DNA of 64,000 nt, from the NCBI RefSeq assembly GCF_001640805.2, contig NC_066837.1, positions 25,950,502-26,014,501 of the forward strand, written 5' to 3'. This stretch comes from Lates calcarifer (Eukaryota; Chordata; Actinopteri; Centropomidae). How positions within the stretch are numbered: the first letter of the stretch is position 1; each line of letters begins with the position of its first letter. A model generated the notes under the pieces. The model worked only from the letters and a program-made list of their open reading frames with translations, ran no database searches and was not told the DNA's origin. The position numbers and the translations under genes are program-made. Positions 11,325-24,799 of the stretch are shown one piece after another.

Positions 11325-11430
11325 CCTTCTTCCCCCTCCTCCTCCTCCTCCTCCTCTTCTCCTTTCGCTCACTTACTCACTCTCCACCACCCTGTCTCCT
11401 CTCCTCTCCTTCCTTTGCCTCCCTCTCTTT
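11325..11430. repeat. CCT-rich pyrimidine tract
   Basis: About (CTC)n at 11336-11358, followed by mixed C/T sequence, just after the purine-rich belt that ends near 11265. Confidence 0.8.
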
Positions 11431-13528
11431 AAAGGTTGAGCATCATATCGAATTCAAACCAAAGTCTAAACATTAAAAGAGCGTGTCTATGTCAAGAGAC
11501 AGTCGCACAGTATGGATATTTTCTTATGTTACAAACTAAATGCGAAGGCATCTAACAGACATGCCTCTCGGTATGAGGATAATGGTCAACAAAGAAAACC
11601 TTTTCTCTACAGGATTACACTTGCACAGCCATAATTAGAAATATATTCCTGTATTCCTACTCATATTTATCACTGAGGGTGGAGTAAACCTAATCAAAAG
11701 CCAGACAACAGTTGCATCCTCTGTGAAAATAATTGCAACATGTTTCATTCCATGTCAAGCAACTCACCCTCTTTTCCTATTCTGACTTTACCTCTATCCA
11801 TCCTTTTTTCTTCTTTCACTCGCTTTCTGCTCCTGCCTGTCTCACTGGCCACATCATCTCCTCACTCTCTTCTCTGTTCTGACTGCAGGGGACAGTCCTG
11901 CCAATAATAGGCAGGATACAACACACACACACAAACGCACACACACATTACAGGTGATGACCGCTGTGCAACAGAAAGTAGCTAACCACACAGAGTTAAT
12001 CCAGACACACACACACACACATATGAACATACAGTAAATGCACTTTTTCTGCAAGCTTATGTCTCTTTCTACTGTGTGGTTGGTCAAAAACTAAAAAACA
12101 AATAGGCTTTTAGATGTTTTTGTTGGAAGTATCAAGTGATTTTTTTTACATCAGTATGTCACAGATAGCAGCTACTGTAGGCAACATCCAGTGAGCCTAT
12201 CAGCCAATACTGGTCATTAGCTGTTATCATTATCAGTGATTTTGTGATCTCACAGCCAAAAGAGAAAAAAAGCTGGAATTATCTTGTCAACTTAATCGTG
12301 ATCTACATTCAGGACTTGCTGAGAGTACTCTACTGCTCTGGAGAGAAATGATACAATATCTGCCCAAATATTAGATTTTTTTTTCTGGGAATGAGGTTTG
12401 AGTTGGGGTCATTTTATCTTTGAGGGCAAGGCAATTTTTTGTTCATTAACATCAGATATTCTTTTTCAACAGGTAGCATACCAGTGTAACGTTTTGTTGG
12501 TAATCTTGCCAGTGTTTTCAGTCCATCTATAGTGGGTCTTTTAGAGTTACTCAGCCATTTAAGTGTTTTGTTAGCCTGGTTTAACCTGCATGAGTTTCTG
12601 AAGGCCAGTGTGGCATGTTTTGCTGCTACGGAGGGAATAAATTCATGATGACTGAAAACTAGTTTGTAACATCTCCTGATGTCTTTACTGCGGCCCAGAA
12701 TTACAGCTGCCACAGATGATGAGCTCAAAAAGACAGTCTGGAAAATGCTAACTGTCAGAGAAAATGATTCTGAGAGGAGTGATTGTGAGAGGGGAATTGA
12801 CTCGCTACAGTAACTCAGTCAGCTGGCCAGTGGCAACAAACCACTGAGGAAGTGAACAGAAAGTGGCTGTGGGAAGATGAAAACAATCACAGTTCAAATA
12901 CATTCACTATAAGCCTTGTTTTACTAATGTTACTGTGAATACCACACATTGCAATCACGCACGAAAATGTGAAGGATTACCTCAGAACACGGCGCTTTCG
13001 TCATTGGTGAGCCTATTTGTTTCTCTTTTCTCCTCACTAATGTCTGAGTGAGCTGTGAAAAGCAACAACCTATGCTGTGTTTTTCTAAATACAGTCATGT
13101 TAATGGTCCAAAATGATGTGATAATGCACAGTTTTTAGTCAAACATCATCATATTTTCTTGAGGAAGGATCAAACACCAGAATATAGCATTTATTTGCTT
13201 GGGATCCTGGTTAGACTTATGTGAAGTCAAGTTAGAGAGATGAATTATGTGGAGTGATTACAATCAGGTAGTCAGACATACTCAAATCAAATCACACAAA
13301 TATCACACAAATCAAATTAAAGAAAAAAAAAAACAGCACCATTCCAATTTTACACACACTCAAACACACAACAGACGCATCTGTTGTTATCAACCAAACT
13401 TCATTTGGTTTCTCTGGTGCAGGCTAGAATGGACCTTGACTGTGAGTGTGTATGTGTGCTTGTTCCTGGGCTGGCCCACTAGACTGTGAAATGAGTCAAT
13501 TAAATCAAACAGCTCTTTAATAAGTAAA

Positions 13529-13572
<44 letters not shown>

Positions 13573-13576
13573 TGTT
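13529..13576. repeat. (TG)n microsatellite
   Basis: TG array with one TTTG and one TATG interruption. Confidence 0.95.
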
Positions 13577-13861
13577 ATGAAAGTATAGCAATAAGCTCTT
13601 GCATGTATCCACCTATTTTGAACCATAACCTGCCTGAAAAGGCTGCTGTTGAGCTATAAGGTCTCTTACACACAACAACAAGATTGTTTTTACAAAGCGA
13701 CACATTTCAGGGGTTGTGTTCAAACAACTGTACAACAACTTATTTAGGAAATCTATGTGAATCTCTTTGTTTTGAGGAATTATTTCACCAGACATGATGT
13801 CAAGGCAAGGGGTGAGAGAGATGAAAAAATGAGAAAAATAAGTGTTATCCACCAGGTTCAC

Positions 13862-14215
13862 TTCAGAATCAGAATCAGAATCAGACTTTATTGCCAAGTA
13901 AGTTTGGACATACAATGGAAGGAATTTGTCTTGGTATATTGATGCTAAAGAACAGAGAAAAACTATATTTACAAGGAACATAAATATATACACAAGGAAC
14001 ATGAATATACATAATTAAAATGTAAAGTGTAGAGTGCAAATGTTTGAAGGTGGCAGTGATTGTCCGGAGAGATGTGCGTTAATGTAACGCATAGGTGTGT
14101 GTATAACATTAATGTAACGTGTAGAGTGGGTGGGGGGATTATAGTCTGTGACAGTCTGTGTATGTGTGTTGGACCAGTTGCAGACAGGAAGAAACTGTTC
14201 TTGTGACTTCACTTC
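13862..14215. repeat. LINE-like interspersed repeat with (AGAATC)n end
   Basis: Opens with three copies of CAGAAT followed by CAGACTTTATTGCCAAGTAAG, and ends with CAGGAAGAAACTGTTCTTGTG. Both signatures recur in a common teleost repeat that I associate with non-LTR (Rex/RTE-type) 3' ends. The short tandem end suggests that the element's 3' terminus lies at 13862, so it would run on the minus strand. The 129-codon minus frame crossing it is not a gene. Confidence 0.5.
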
Positions 14216-14582
14216 ACTAGTTTGCTGACTGTACCAGCAACCAAACAAGCAGCAGCAATGGCTACATGTCCTCATTTCCTCTATAGCAATGAAAAAAGCA
14301 GTGACAGAGCAGAAAGATAACTTCAATGAATGAACCAAGAGCAGCTGCTAATGAGGAGTCTGACTTTGCTATATCACACAGTTCCTTTATATGTTTCCTG
14401 TATGTGACCAGAGGTGGAGTGAAAAGGGGTTTTGGTCTGACACCAATCTTAAAATATCTATCTGTGTGGAATGTCAGTTATCTTTAATGATACTCAGCTT
14501 TTTAAAACTTCATTACTACTCATTTCAGTGAAAGGAAGAGGAATGTTTAAGGTCAATCAAAAAGGAAAAAAGGCAGGAGAGT

Positions 14583-14735
14583 TAGGGAGTCTGTCCTTCA
14601 TCTCAAGGACACAGGTTCAGCGAGCATCCATCTGGCTAAAGTGTCCTTGAGCAAGACACCAAAACCCATCAGGAGGGTTATTCTGTAACTGATCCACACA
14701 TTAAGGGTCTGCAACTTGGACTGATGTATGTAAAT
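14583..14735. repeat. teleost interspersed repeat fragment
   Basis: Contains AAGTGTCCTTGAGCAAGACAC followed by a degraded continuation with GGGTTATTCTGTAACTGA, a phrase I recognise from a common fish repeat. The ends are not sharply defined. It abuts another fragment at 14745. Confidence 0.45.
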
Positions 14736-14744
14736 ATATAGGCC

Positions 14745-14810
14745 AGCTGAGGCCAACAGCTAGTTATCCTAGCTTAGCATAAAGACTGGAAACAGAGGGA
14801 AACTACTTGC
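14745..14810. mobile_element. fragment of the TAGCTTAGCATAAAGAC MITE family
   Basis: TAGCTTAGCATAAAGACTGG, followed by AAACAGAGGGAAACTACTTGCC, is the left inner arm of the same family as the fuller copy at 42737-43110. Only this arm is present. Confidence 0.6.
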
Positions 14811-15787
14811 CTTCTTCTCTGGATTTGGGCTTCTGACTAGGCCCACAATTTCTAGCCTGTGCACTACTCACACTGTCACATTATTATTATCATCATTATT
14901 TTAAGATTGTGAGATTTTCTTCCTGAATGTCAACCTTTTCAGACACACAATGTTTAGTTTTCCATACCAGGTCCCTGAACATTGAGCAATAGATGGACAG
15001 AACACAAAAAGAAAAGAGTCTGTGGGAGTGAAGGACAGAAAACTCCAAGTGACAAGAGGAAGGTACAAACAAAAGAACCATTTGGCCGCCATCCCAGAGA
15101 CGTGTGTGTGTGTGTGTGAGAGAAAGAGAGAGAGAGCGCCTGCCAGTCTGCCTCCTGTACACAGGGGGCCTATACACCCTTGATTTGAATACACACACAC
15201 TTCTAATCTTCTAAACAATACACGCCTTCATTTATTTATTTTTTTCTTTCCAATTCTGCAGATGAATCCAGTTTTGTTGTGCAGTCAGAGCACTGGCAGA
15301 TGTATACTTGTTTATTCCAAAATAAAAATTATATTTAAAAACACATTGACATTTTTATGGCATTGCACTGTGTTGATATTTAGTGTTTTCTTAACAATTT
15401 AGTTCTTTATGACTGCTTATCATTTGTTTTTAGTGTAAGTTTACATGAAAAAACAAAGATGAGGAATATTCATAGTAACAAATTTTAACAGTTGTTAGGG
15501 AGGTACTGATTTCAGACAACTGTCGGTAACTGTAGCTGTAACACCACACAGAGGCAGATAGAAGACTAACACACACAAAATAAACACTATTGTGGTGTGG
15601 TTTACTGCAGCTCTTTCTCATATATATATGTTGTGTGTGTATGCAGTAAGAAAGAGTGTGAGCACGCACATGTACGTGTGTCATCAGCACTTTCAAACCT
15701 GCTGACCTGACATAAAAACCTAGTGGCCACAGAAAACCATCACTTTCTCCCCCTCCCCATCCCCACAACTCAATAACAGAAACCTTA

Positions 15788-15806
15788 GTGTGTGTGTGTG
15801 AGTGTG

Positions 15807-15840
<34 letters not shown>

Positions 15841-15862
15841 TTAGAGTGAGAGAGAGAGAGAG
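15788..15862. repeat. (TG)n-(GA)n compound microsatellite
   Basis: TG array with GAGTG interruptions, passing into a GA array. Confidence 0.95.
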
Positions 15863-16077
15863 TCAAAGACAGAAAAAAGAAAAAGGGAAGGGGATAAGGA
15901 GTAGTGTGTGTCAACAGACACATTTATAAACCATTAGCATTGAATGCACAACTAATTATCATCCGAGTCAAGGACTGTGTGTTTGAGTGTATGTGTTTGA
16001 GTGTGTCTGAGTGTTTACATTTTAGAGATAAAGTGTAAGTAAGAAAGAGGGCAAGCAGGGAGAGCAGAGAAGCTACA

Positions 16078-16117
16078 GAGAGAGAGAGAGAGAGAAAATG
16101 AGGGGACAAGAGAGGGG

Positions 16118-16151
<34 letters not shown>
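16078..16151. repeat. (GA)n and (TG)n pair
   Basis: GA array at about 16078-16096 and a perfect TG array at 16122-16151, separated by 25 bp. Confidence 0.95.
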
Positions 16152-16152
<1 letters not shown>

Positions 16153-16243
16153 TTCCTGGCTGAGCAGCTCCTCTCTATTTATAGAGCTGCGGCTCCTTCC
16201 TGTTTCTGGAGCTGTACCATCACGCCAGGAGGGGGTGGGGGGA

Positions 16244-16500
16244 GAAAGAGAGAGAGAGAGAGCGAGAGAGAGAGAGAGAGAGAGAGTGAGCGAAGAGAGA
16301 GAGAGAGGAAAAGGGAGAGATGAGGAGAGGGAGGAAGTGTGAGTGGGTGTGTGGGAGGGGAGACTGGTCGTGTTTGAGTCTTTAGTAAATCAACAGATCC
16401 ACCCCCTCTCTTTTTCTCTCTCTTTCCCTCTCTCTCTCTCTCTCTCTCTGTCTTTCTCCCCCTCCCACCCCATCCCTTCTTCCTCCCCCTCCCTCTCTTA
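16244..16500. repeat. GA block followed by complementary CT block
   Basis: A purine tract, (GA)n with minor interruptions, spans about 16244-16337. A pyrimidine tract, (CT)n plus CCCTCC-rich sequence, spans about 16400-16500. The two are on the same strand and complementary, so this is an imperfect inverted repeat with a spacer of about 60 bp. Confidence 0.85.
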
Positions 16501-18205
16501 CTCAACAACATGGGCTCAGCCAGCAGCTACGAGCAAAACTACACAGCAGAAAAGAAGAGGGAGAAACAGAGGGAAAAGAGACAAAACTAAATAGTGCTAA
16601 AGATGATTAGTGGGATATTTTTGCGTTCGATGGTGAAATTACAGAGTTCTGTTGCAAAATGGGACACAGATTATTAAAAAAACTAAGACATAAAACCAAA
16701 GAGCTAACAACAGCCGTTGACTCATTAGCTTTATACAATCATGTGTCATTTGTGTAAATGAAGTCCCTCTGTTACTCTCCCTGATTTGATACCAGTAAGA
16801 CAAACTGGGATTCAAAGTTTGGATCTCTGGTGATCACAACACAAAAAGAAAAAAATAAGTCAAACTCATTGATGCAGTCTATGAGGCCGGCAATCCTTAC
16901 AAACTGATACAGCCACTCCCATCCTATGCTACCCATGAAGGAAAGCAATGCATGACAAACTCTGATCATATGACAGAAATGATCAGTAAGGGCATTTCAG
17001 ACTTTTTTTTTTAAATAACAGCAAAAGATGTTAATGTAAAATATGTGAAATGTGAAACAAACCCAGGAGGGGAAACATTTTACAATGTTGTGATGTCCTT
17101 TGAGCATATTCCTGTTGAAGTATAATGTCGAGTCTGACATGAGTTTGACAGAATGTGGTGGGGCTTAGACAGGGCTGCAGATTAATTTAGCATGCTTTTG
17201 GCTGCACTATTTTTGTGCTTTTTTAAAAGCCAAATAAAATGTAACACCACAAGTTTCTTTGGTGTATCGGCTCAGCAAACTAAAGTTTCATAGATTGTGT
17301 AGAACAATGTGGAACACTGCATAAACACTCCTAACCTGCAATAATGGACAGCTTTCCTGTTCTTCCCAATCTCCTGACAATGTAGCATTAGCCAGAGGAG
17401 CCTATATGCCCCAACAAACACAAGTGGATGACAACTGAAAAAGCTACATCAGCTGATGTAGACCATGGCATGTGGTTGAAATATCTGCAGCAAGCGCTCA
17501 TAAGAGGGTGAGTTAGGATTATTTTGTCAAACAAATGGGATGGTTTGCTTCAGGGGAGCCAGTGGGAGATCATGTCCTTGTTACAGCCCTGGTGTACGCC
17601 TACAGTTAGTTGTGTTTGACCTCCACTATTTCATTCAAGATGGGGATGAAGAAAGGCTGTACAAATCCTGTCAAGAGACACAGAAGGACTTTCCTCTTTC
17701 TCCATTTATATTATACTAACCACTAAGGGACACTGTAAAAATATTACAACAAACCATTAAAGGCAAGCTGTGCAGGCTAAATTTTCTTGATTCAAAACTA
17801 AACCAGTGCCAGTAGTATATAAACTGTCTGAGTTCAATGACATAACTGTTGGTCCTCTCCAGGCGTACACTGCTCAGCTGTATTATGGAGGAAAACACGA
17901 ACATCAGACTGGGGCTCTATATCAGCAGCCACTTAATATTAAATTACTTAGATTGGGATGGAGCCAAACATCTTGATCAGGACATTTCTACTAGTACATT
18001 TCGCCTGTGGCTGTTAGTTTTCTGATGTGTTGGTCACTTTGGAAGGTGGCCAGTCATTGTCTGGAAGGTCTATTATATTGTCTATATCATGCTGCATGGG
18101 AAAGCTATCAAACATGTAGGTTTATGAGCTACTGCTTTTGAGTCCTGACTGCAGATATGAAAAAAAGATTAGCACAAGAAAGAGTGAAGGGAGGCGAGGT
18201 GGGAG

Positions 18206-18305
18206 GTGTGTGTGTGTGTGGGGGGGACTTCTGGCTTCATGGCCAGATGGTCACCAGGAGGGGCCTGACAGCTGTGTGTGTAGGTTTGTGTGTGCGTGTG
18301 TGTGT
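18206..18305. repeat. short (TG)n tracts
   Basis: TG tracts at about 18206-18220 and 18273-18305 bracket a unique GGCTTCATGGCCAGATGG segment. Confidence 0.8.
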
Positions 18306-19156
18306 GCACAAGAGAAGGGAGATAGGGACAGATTGTGTCCAACACCTGTCCTCCCTGGACATGGCAACAAAAGAGAAAAAAACTCAACATCAAACACAGA
18401 GCAAGAAACAGAGAGAAGGTAAGAGGAGGACTGAATAAAAGAGACACAGGAACAGAGAGCGATAGACGAGAGAGGGAATGAAAAGGATGAGAGACGTGCA
18501 AAATTTGTGGGAGGATTTTCACCTCTGTTATCACATGCTGAGGATGGCATCTGCAGCCAAAAACTAAGTATGTTTGTGTGTAATGTTAGCATTAGTATGT
18601 AGTGTGAGTGTACAGTATGTGTATTTCTGTGTGTGTGCTTCATAGGGACTCCTCTGATTGGCTCGGTCAGGCAATGTGCCACAGAAGGCGAGCGTGCGAT
18701 TGGCTGCGTCGAAATCCAGTCGGCTTCTGCCTCCACCAGAGCCTGTTGTGAGGGCAGACTGGTGCACACAAACACACACACAGACACATGCACACACATA
18801 TACACAGATTTATGGATGCTCTAGTAGCAGGAACGGCAGTTTTTTTCCCCCTTTTTCACCAGTTTTCCCTCTCTACACTGTTGCCTCTGAGCTGAGGGGG
18901 AAGAGAGGGAGCGAGAGAGCAAGAGCTACAGTGAGGGAGGGCGGCTGCTATGGTAACAGATCACTGTGGCAGCCAGTGGAGGGGCCCTGATGGCTACTTG
19001 GCAGCAGTGCCAGAATCTCACTGGTTGCACACACGCATCAGTGTGAATGAGTTGTGTGTTAAGTGCATGTGTTGACCAGAAGACATGCTGAATGAGGAGA
19101 TGTGTGTATATGTGTGTGTATGAGCCTTTCTGGGAGGAATGAACCCATTGAGCTGG

Positions 19157-19184
19157 TGTGTGTTTGTGTGTGTGTGTGTGTGTG
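19157..19184. repeat. (TG)n microsatellite
   Basis: TG array with one TTTG interruption. Confidence 0.9.
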
Positions 19185-22037
19185 CTCTGTGCTCCAGATG
19201 TCCTTAGTCGTGCAGATCGATGGCCACATGAGAGCACATCCCACTAACTTGAGTCACAACACCCGTCTCCTTATTCTTCTCTCTCTCTCTGTCTCTTGTA
19301 TATCCAGGCTGCAGGACTCTCCCACTTCTTGTTTCATAACCAAATACTTTCCTGTGGATTGGCCAATCAGTGGATCAGCTAGCCTCATCACTTCAGCCAT
19401 GATAAATCACCTGATGAGACTCCAGCAAGATGTTGTCTGAATAAAATAATATTGTTCCAATCCACACTTCTTGGCTGTCTTCACTCTCTCTAATTTTTCT
19501 GAGTGCATAACTAGGTCATGCAGTAGTAGACTGCTGTTGCCTTGCTGCTGTGCGATTCTTTAAGTGTGTGTGCGTGTAATGCATGTGTTTACACAGCCTA
19601 AACACACATTTTAACTAGACCTGGAAAGAACAAAGTCCAATTTGGTGTGTGTGTGTTCACAATACAAATGCAGGATCCAAGTGTGCATACACAAACACAC
19701 ACACACACATATGTTCTTTAGAATGGGTTACCATGTGGGGGAGATAGCATACCTGCAAGTCTGCGTGTGTCTGTGTTGCACTTCTGTGTGTGTTTGTCAT
19801 TGTGCTCACACAAGGAGGACAGTAACAAAATATATTTGTGGTAGTACTTTCATCTAGAATTTACATTTACAATGAAGTCACTTGTTCCTTTTGTCAGGTA
19901 AACTTTTGTGAAACAGTTGAAGACAATATTCAAGATCATGTAAATCATCAGACTTATTTTAAGATTAATGCATTCATACTGTATGTAGCCTTATAAGACA
20001 GCTTCTTAGGACTGTATGGTTGTGTACAGAATGTGCTCAACTGAACTCGTTGACTCTGACCTGTTGGGATGGGACAACTTCTAATTTTTATCAGGGCTCA
20101 ATCAGACCAGCATTAATTGGAAGCTAAATTTTAGAATGAAATTCATTCCTTTCAATGGAATTGTGGATCTGTTCACACAGGCATGGTGAAGCTTTTGTAA
20201 CACTACTTTCATTCAGCTTTGATACATGAATATAACAAATCTGACTTGACTGTACTGACCGTTGAGGGAATGGAAAACTTTAGAGCCCAAAATAGGAAGC
20301 GGTCTCGCACCATTTTATTTTATATAACCCCACTCTGCCAGAGAATAAACGCCCTAGCATCCCTAGCAGAGCGGCGTGGTCTGCAGTAGAGACATGACTC
20401 AGTGGTACGAATACACCTCTGGGATAAACTTTGTTAATTTATTAACAGTCGCACTTGTTAACAACATAGAACTGGTTAGCAATGGAGAGTGCAACCTTGC
20501 TAACAGGCAGTTACCAAACCAGCTAGCTTGACAGGCTGTAGCTGTTAGCTCGCCAGCTAACTTACAGCAGCTTACCAACTAGCCCCACAAGTAGTCACCA
20601 TAGCTGTGTCCAAACTCTCTCATTCACTCATTTACTACTCCACATAGACAGAGATGTCTTAGTTTACTCAACAGTGAGCAGAAACCTGAGATTTCAGACA
20701 CTTAGAAATACTCATTGTTTTGCATTATCATTCACAGGTGTAGTGTTGCACTACTGCATTATAAAATGCAACAGTTTAGATTTTGTGATTGTTAGCAGGG
20801 TGTAGTTTACATGCCACTGATACTGTTTTTTCCCAACTAACTTCATGCATTATTTTCAGCTATTCTTTCTATTAAGGTATTGCTGCTTTAACTTAAGAGA
20901 GATAATTGTCCTAACTAACTGTACAGTGTGAACAGACCTCTGTGTTCATGCGTGACGTGTGTGAGTATGTGTTCGTTAAGCACTCTGCCTCTGGAAAGAA
21001 ATCATGAGGGAGCCAGAAGATAGAAAGACTAATCTATCAAGACCTCTCTATCTATCTCTGTGTCTCCTTCTCTCTCACTCTTTCATCCCATTGATCCCAT
21101 CTCGTGGCAGAGTGATCTTCATTTAATGCAAAAACAACCATCATGCTGTGTTTTTTGTTTCTGTGCATGTGTTTGCTGTGTTTAAATGTGTGTGGTCACT
21201 CTCGCTCCCTTCACATAAACTGTACGTTTTATACCATTACCATCTTTATCACTCTTCCTTCATTTTTCTAACTCCCCTGCTCTGTCTTTCTCTCTCTCCA
21301 TCCCGTTATGCATCATCTGTCTCATCTCTGCAGTGTGGGCAGACCCATCATTACCCCAGCATGCAAGTATTGATCCATTGCCCCAGTGTGTATGTGTTAT
21401 TTTAAGATGCTCAGACCTGTAATCAGCGTGTTAATGATAGTTATTGCCAAACTGTCGAGCTCTGTGTGGTTATTCCAGGCGTGTGGATACCAGCTAGAGG
21501 CTGGACACACACATACAAACAAACACACATACTTCATGAGGGTGGAAGGTGGCGTGCTGGTGCTCTAATGAGGGTGAGTGCTGTTCTAGGGCTGGTTGGG
21601 TCAAATCTTCAGAGAGGAATTGTTCTTGCTATCGGTCTGTCATACACATCTTCATTATTTCCCCAGCACCGCTGTAGGTAAGTGTGTGCCTGCATATGTA
21701 TATATCAAACATGTGTATGTGGTGGTCACCATATCTGAGTGAGGTGACATCATCTGTGCCTATGAGCAATGTCATTATAAAGATATTAAACACCGGCCTC
21801 AGAGTCTGGGATTGCATCTTGCCCGTTTAGATCATCTTTTTCATGCACTGATACAGACATAAGTGTGTGTGTATGTGATAGCTATGCAAGTGTGCGCACA
21901 CTGCTGCCCAGCAGCAAAAGGGAAGTGAGGCTGTGTAGCTGCAGGCTTTGACTCACTGTGGACAAATGGGTTCTGCATTTCCCCAAAACATGGCAATTTC
22001 ACATTCCTATCAACATAAGGTAACCTAACCACTGTGC

Positions 22038-22135
22038 CCACACACACACACACACACACACATGCAGATACAATTCATCTTGATATATTACAGGATACAG
22101 GTGTTGCACCCCCACACCATCCTTCCAAAAGCAAA

Positions 22136-22175
<40 letters not shown>

Positions 22176-22305
22176 ACACAGCTTTGCCAGTGTGGATAAG
22201 CCCTATTTGGCAGTGTTGAGGAAGATGCATTTCAGAGGTAAATGACATCATTACCATATAAATGACTTCGAGCCAAACACATCTGCTAATGTAGCTACAC
22301 ACACA

Positions 22306-22358
<53 letters not shown>
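22038..22358. repeat. three (CA)n arrays in 320 bp
   Basis: CA arrays at about 22038-22062, 22137-22173 and 22296-22358, the last with an ACCAC interruption, separated by unique sequence. Confidence 0.93.
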
Positions 22359-24454
22359 GACCAACAAATATGATATGGGTTACACATACTTTTAGTGCAG
22401 CAGACTTTCACATTGTGTGCGCACTCAACACAAAAAACTTAACCACACACATCACACACACCATACACTTTAAAAACAGACACACACTGTAAGCTCTGAT
22501 GGAGTTTAATGTGGCAGAATGGGAAGGCCAACCTTGAGCTCTAGAAATAACACCTACAAACGCCATTTAGCAAACCCAGCACAACATCACAGTGGGTAGT
22601 GAATTGACAAGTGAGTCGAAGCCCAAATCAAGTTACATTTCAGATAATTATTATAGCTTGTTCTGATGCTTACTGGTGTGGAGAAACCTTTATTTATGTG
22701 GAGAAGGCTGAGTGAAGAGGTGCTGCGCTGCTTTACATCCATATATTTACTGTAAACACATTCACACCTTTGAGCTGCTCAAAATAACACATATTTTTCT
22801 GCTAATGACCACTACAATTGAAATGCCCTCTCTGTTTTTCTGAGTCGAATGTTTTGTATTGTACATGGGAGCTAGTTATTGCTTTTTTTCTTTTTTTTCC
22901 TGTACACTGCTTGCTTACACATGTTGCTAACTGCTGTACAGATGACACGATGGCTCAAACCTGTGAGCTGAATCTTTGTTTCATACTCTCTGGTAATTTG
23001 CTATAGTCAGCTCATGGAGTAATACTCCTCAATACACTGTAAACATGTTTTATTTCCTGGCTATATATTAACCACCAATGACATCACAGAAACAAGTATA
23101 TGTCTCACCAGTCATATGACAGTCCTTCAGAAGCAGTCAACCCACTTTGTCACACACAGTGTCTATTCGGGTAGCTAAATATACTGAATTATTGTGTTGA
23201 TATCTTTGTATCAAATGCAATTAAACAATATAAACAAAATGGGGACCCAATCCCAAAAACATTGCTCATAGTGCATAGACAGTGGTGATGACTGGTAATG
23301 TATATTGTTAAGTCAGCAGAAGTGTTATCACCTGAAGCACCCCTATGCAATAAAACACAAAGCACACATACAATCTCAAACTGTAAAACCTTTTCCCTGG
23401 AAGATGAAGAAAGGCACTTGGAGAAACCTGACTGCAAACATTTCACATCTGCAAAGTGAAAGGTTTTTGGTTGCTTTTTTATCTTATAAATTTATTTAAA
23501 ATGGATTTTCAATTGGCCAGTAATACAACTCTTTGCCATTTGTCTAAGTTTGAATCTACTACTAAGGAATTTTAAACTGTTTAACTGTTTAACTTCATTG
23601 ATATTATATGTGTACTGTATCATCATTTTTTGTGACACCTCTGGTATTAGGCATTGTGTAATCCTGGACACCATATGTGAGGATTCAGAATCTTCCTCTG
23701 TGGTATCCTTATTTTTCCAGCTGTGCTGCCCCCCTTGGTGAAAAAGAAAAAAATGCCTTTTCTGGCCAGAGCAGCACTGTAAAGGGGGAGCAGACTCAAT
23801 ACAGAGTTTCTTTCCATACAAGAGATCTACATTATGTGAGAACAAAGAAAAGTGCTGCCTTGCTCTGAACCCTGCAACGCTGCTGCTGCAACGTGTGTGA
23901 GAGGAGGTTATGTGCCGAGTACAAAGAGATAGAAAGGTTTCTAAGACTAAGCTCAGATGGAAGCGCCACAGCACCTATACAGACGGTCACTGGCTGTGTG
24001 CAGCAGGCGATAACATAAAGCTGGCACTGGAGACACTTTCTCATGCTATAAAGACAAGAGAAGGCAGGTAGGCGACACTGACTGCAGCAAAGCTGTGATG
24101 GCTGTTATTGTCCTCAAGACTAGGACAGCTTTTATCTGCTCTCCAGGCTCACAAAGAGGAGTGAGAGAGAAAGAGAGGGGGGGTGGGGGGATAAAGAGAG
24201 AGAGCACACAGACTGCCTGCGGCTCGCTTTCAACATCTCAATGACTACATACACTCATCTCTCTCTCTCACTCTCTCTCTTTTTCACCCTGTTCTCCTCA
24301 CTGGTCCTCCGCTCCCTCCCTATTTGTAGTTCTGCCTTTTTCTCCTCCTACTCGCTCTCTCCCCTCATGCCCCCGGGCCATAAACATCCGCATGTCACAC
24401 ACATGCCATGAAACACAATGAACACACACACAAGGCTGTGGACACACGCACGCA

Positions 24455-24455
<1 letters not shown>

Positions 24456-24498
<43 letters not shown>

Positions 24499-24510
24499 AC
24501 ACACACACAG
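24456..24510. repeat. (CA)n microsatellite
   Basis: CA array with a single ACC interruption near 24497. Shorter TG tracts occur nearby at 24600-24632 and 24783-24800. Confidence 0.93.
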
Positions 24511-24799
24511 ACACCACCAATACTGAGGAACACCAGCAGTAGGCTTTGTTCCAGAGTGCTGGTTCTGAGGTCCTGAGGAACCATTCATGTAAAAAATAAG
24601 TGTGTGTGAGTGTGTCTGTGTATGTGTGTGTGCGTATTCATGCACATACACACACCCTTAACCCCCCACTGCCTGACCGCCCTCCCACCCAGACTGTCAC
24701 TTCTTAACACCATCACTTATTCATGTGAGTGAACATTAGAACAGGACTCTCTCTCTCCGTATCTGTCTCTCTATCTAACTGGTGTGTGTGTGTGTGTGT

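Larger units (their letters stand above)
16600..22030. other. intron 1 stretch, mainly unique with TG patches
   Basis: AT-rich unique sequence with scattered TG/CA tracts. A GC-richer segment lies at about 18640-18760 (CTCTGATTGGCTCGGTCAGG, then GCGATTGGCTGCGTCG). A CCAAT-box-like ATTGGC/ATTGG occurs twice there. No exon was found. Confidence 0.55.

Noticed and set aside
13613..14002. 129-codon minus-strand frame with an SDSDSDS stretch
   Set aside because: The frame crosses the (AGAATC)n-ended interspersed repeat. The SDSDS is the translated repeat end.
22038..22358. Spaced repeat arrays resembling a CRISPR layout
   Set aside because: They are plain (CA)n microsatellites in a vertebrate intron, with no conserved palindromic repeat or uniform spacers.
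23492..23974. 160-codon minus-strand open frame
   Set aside because: It starts at GTG with no ATG, has no recognisable domain and no splice or promoter context, and lies inside intron 1. It is most likely a chance frame.
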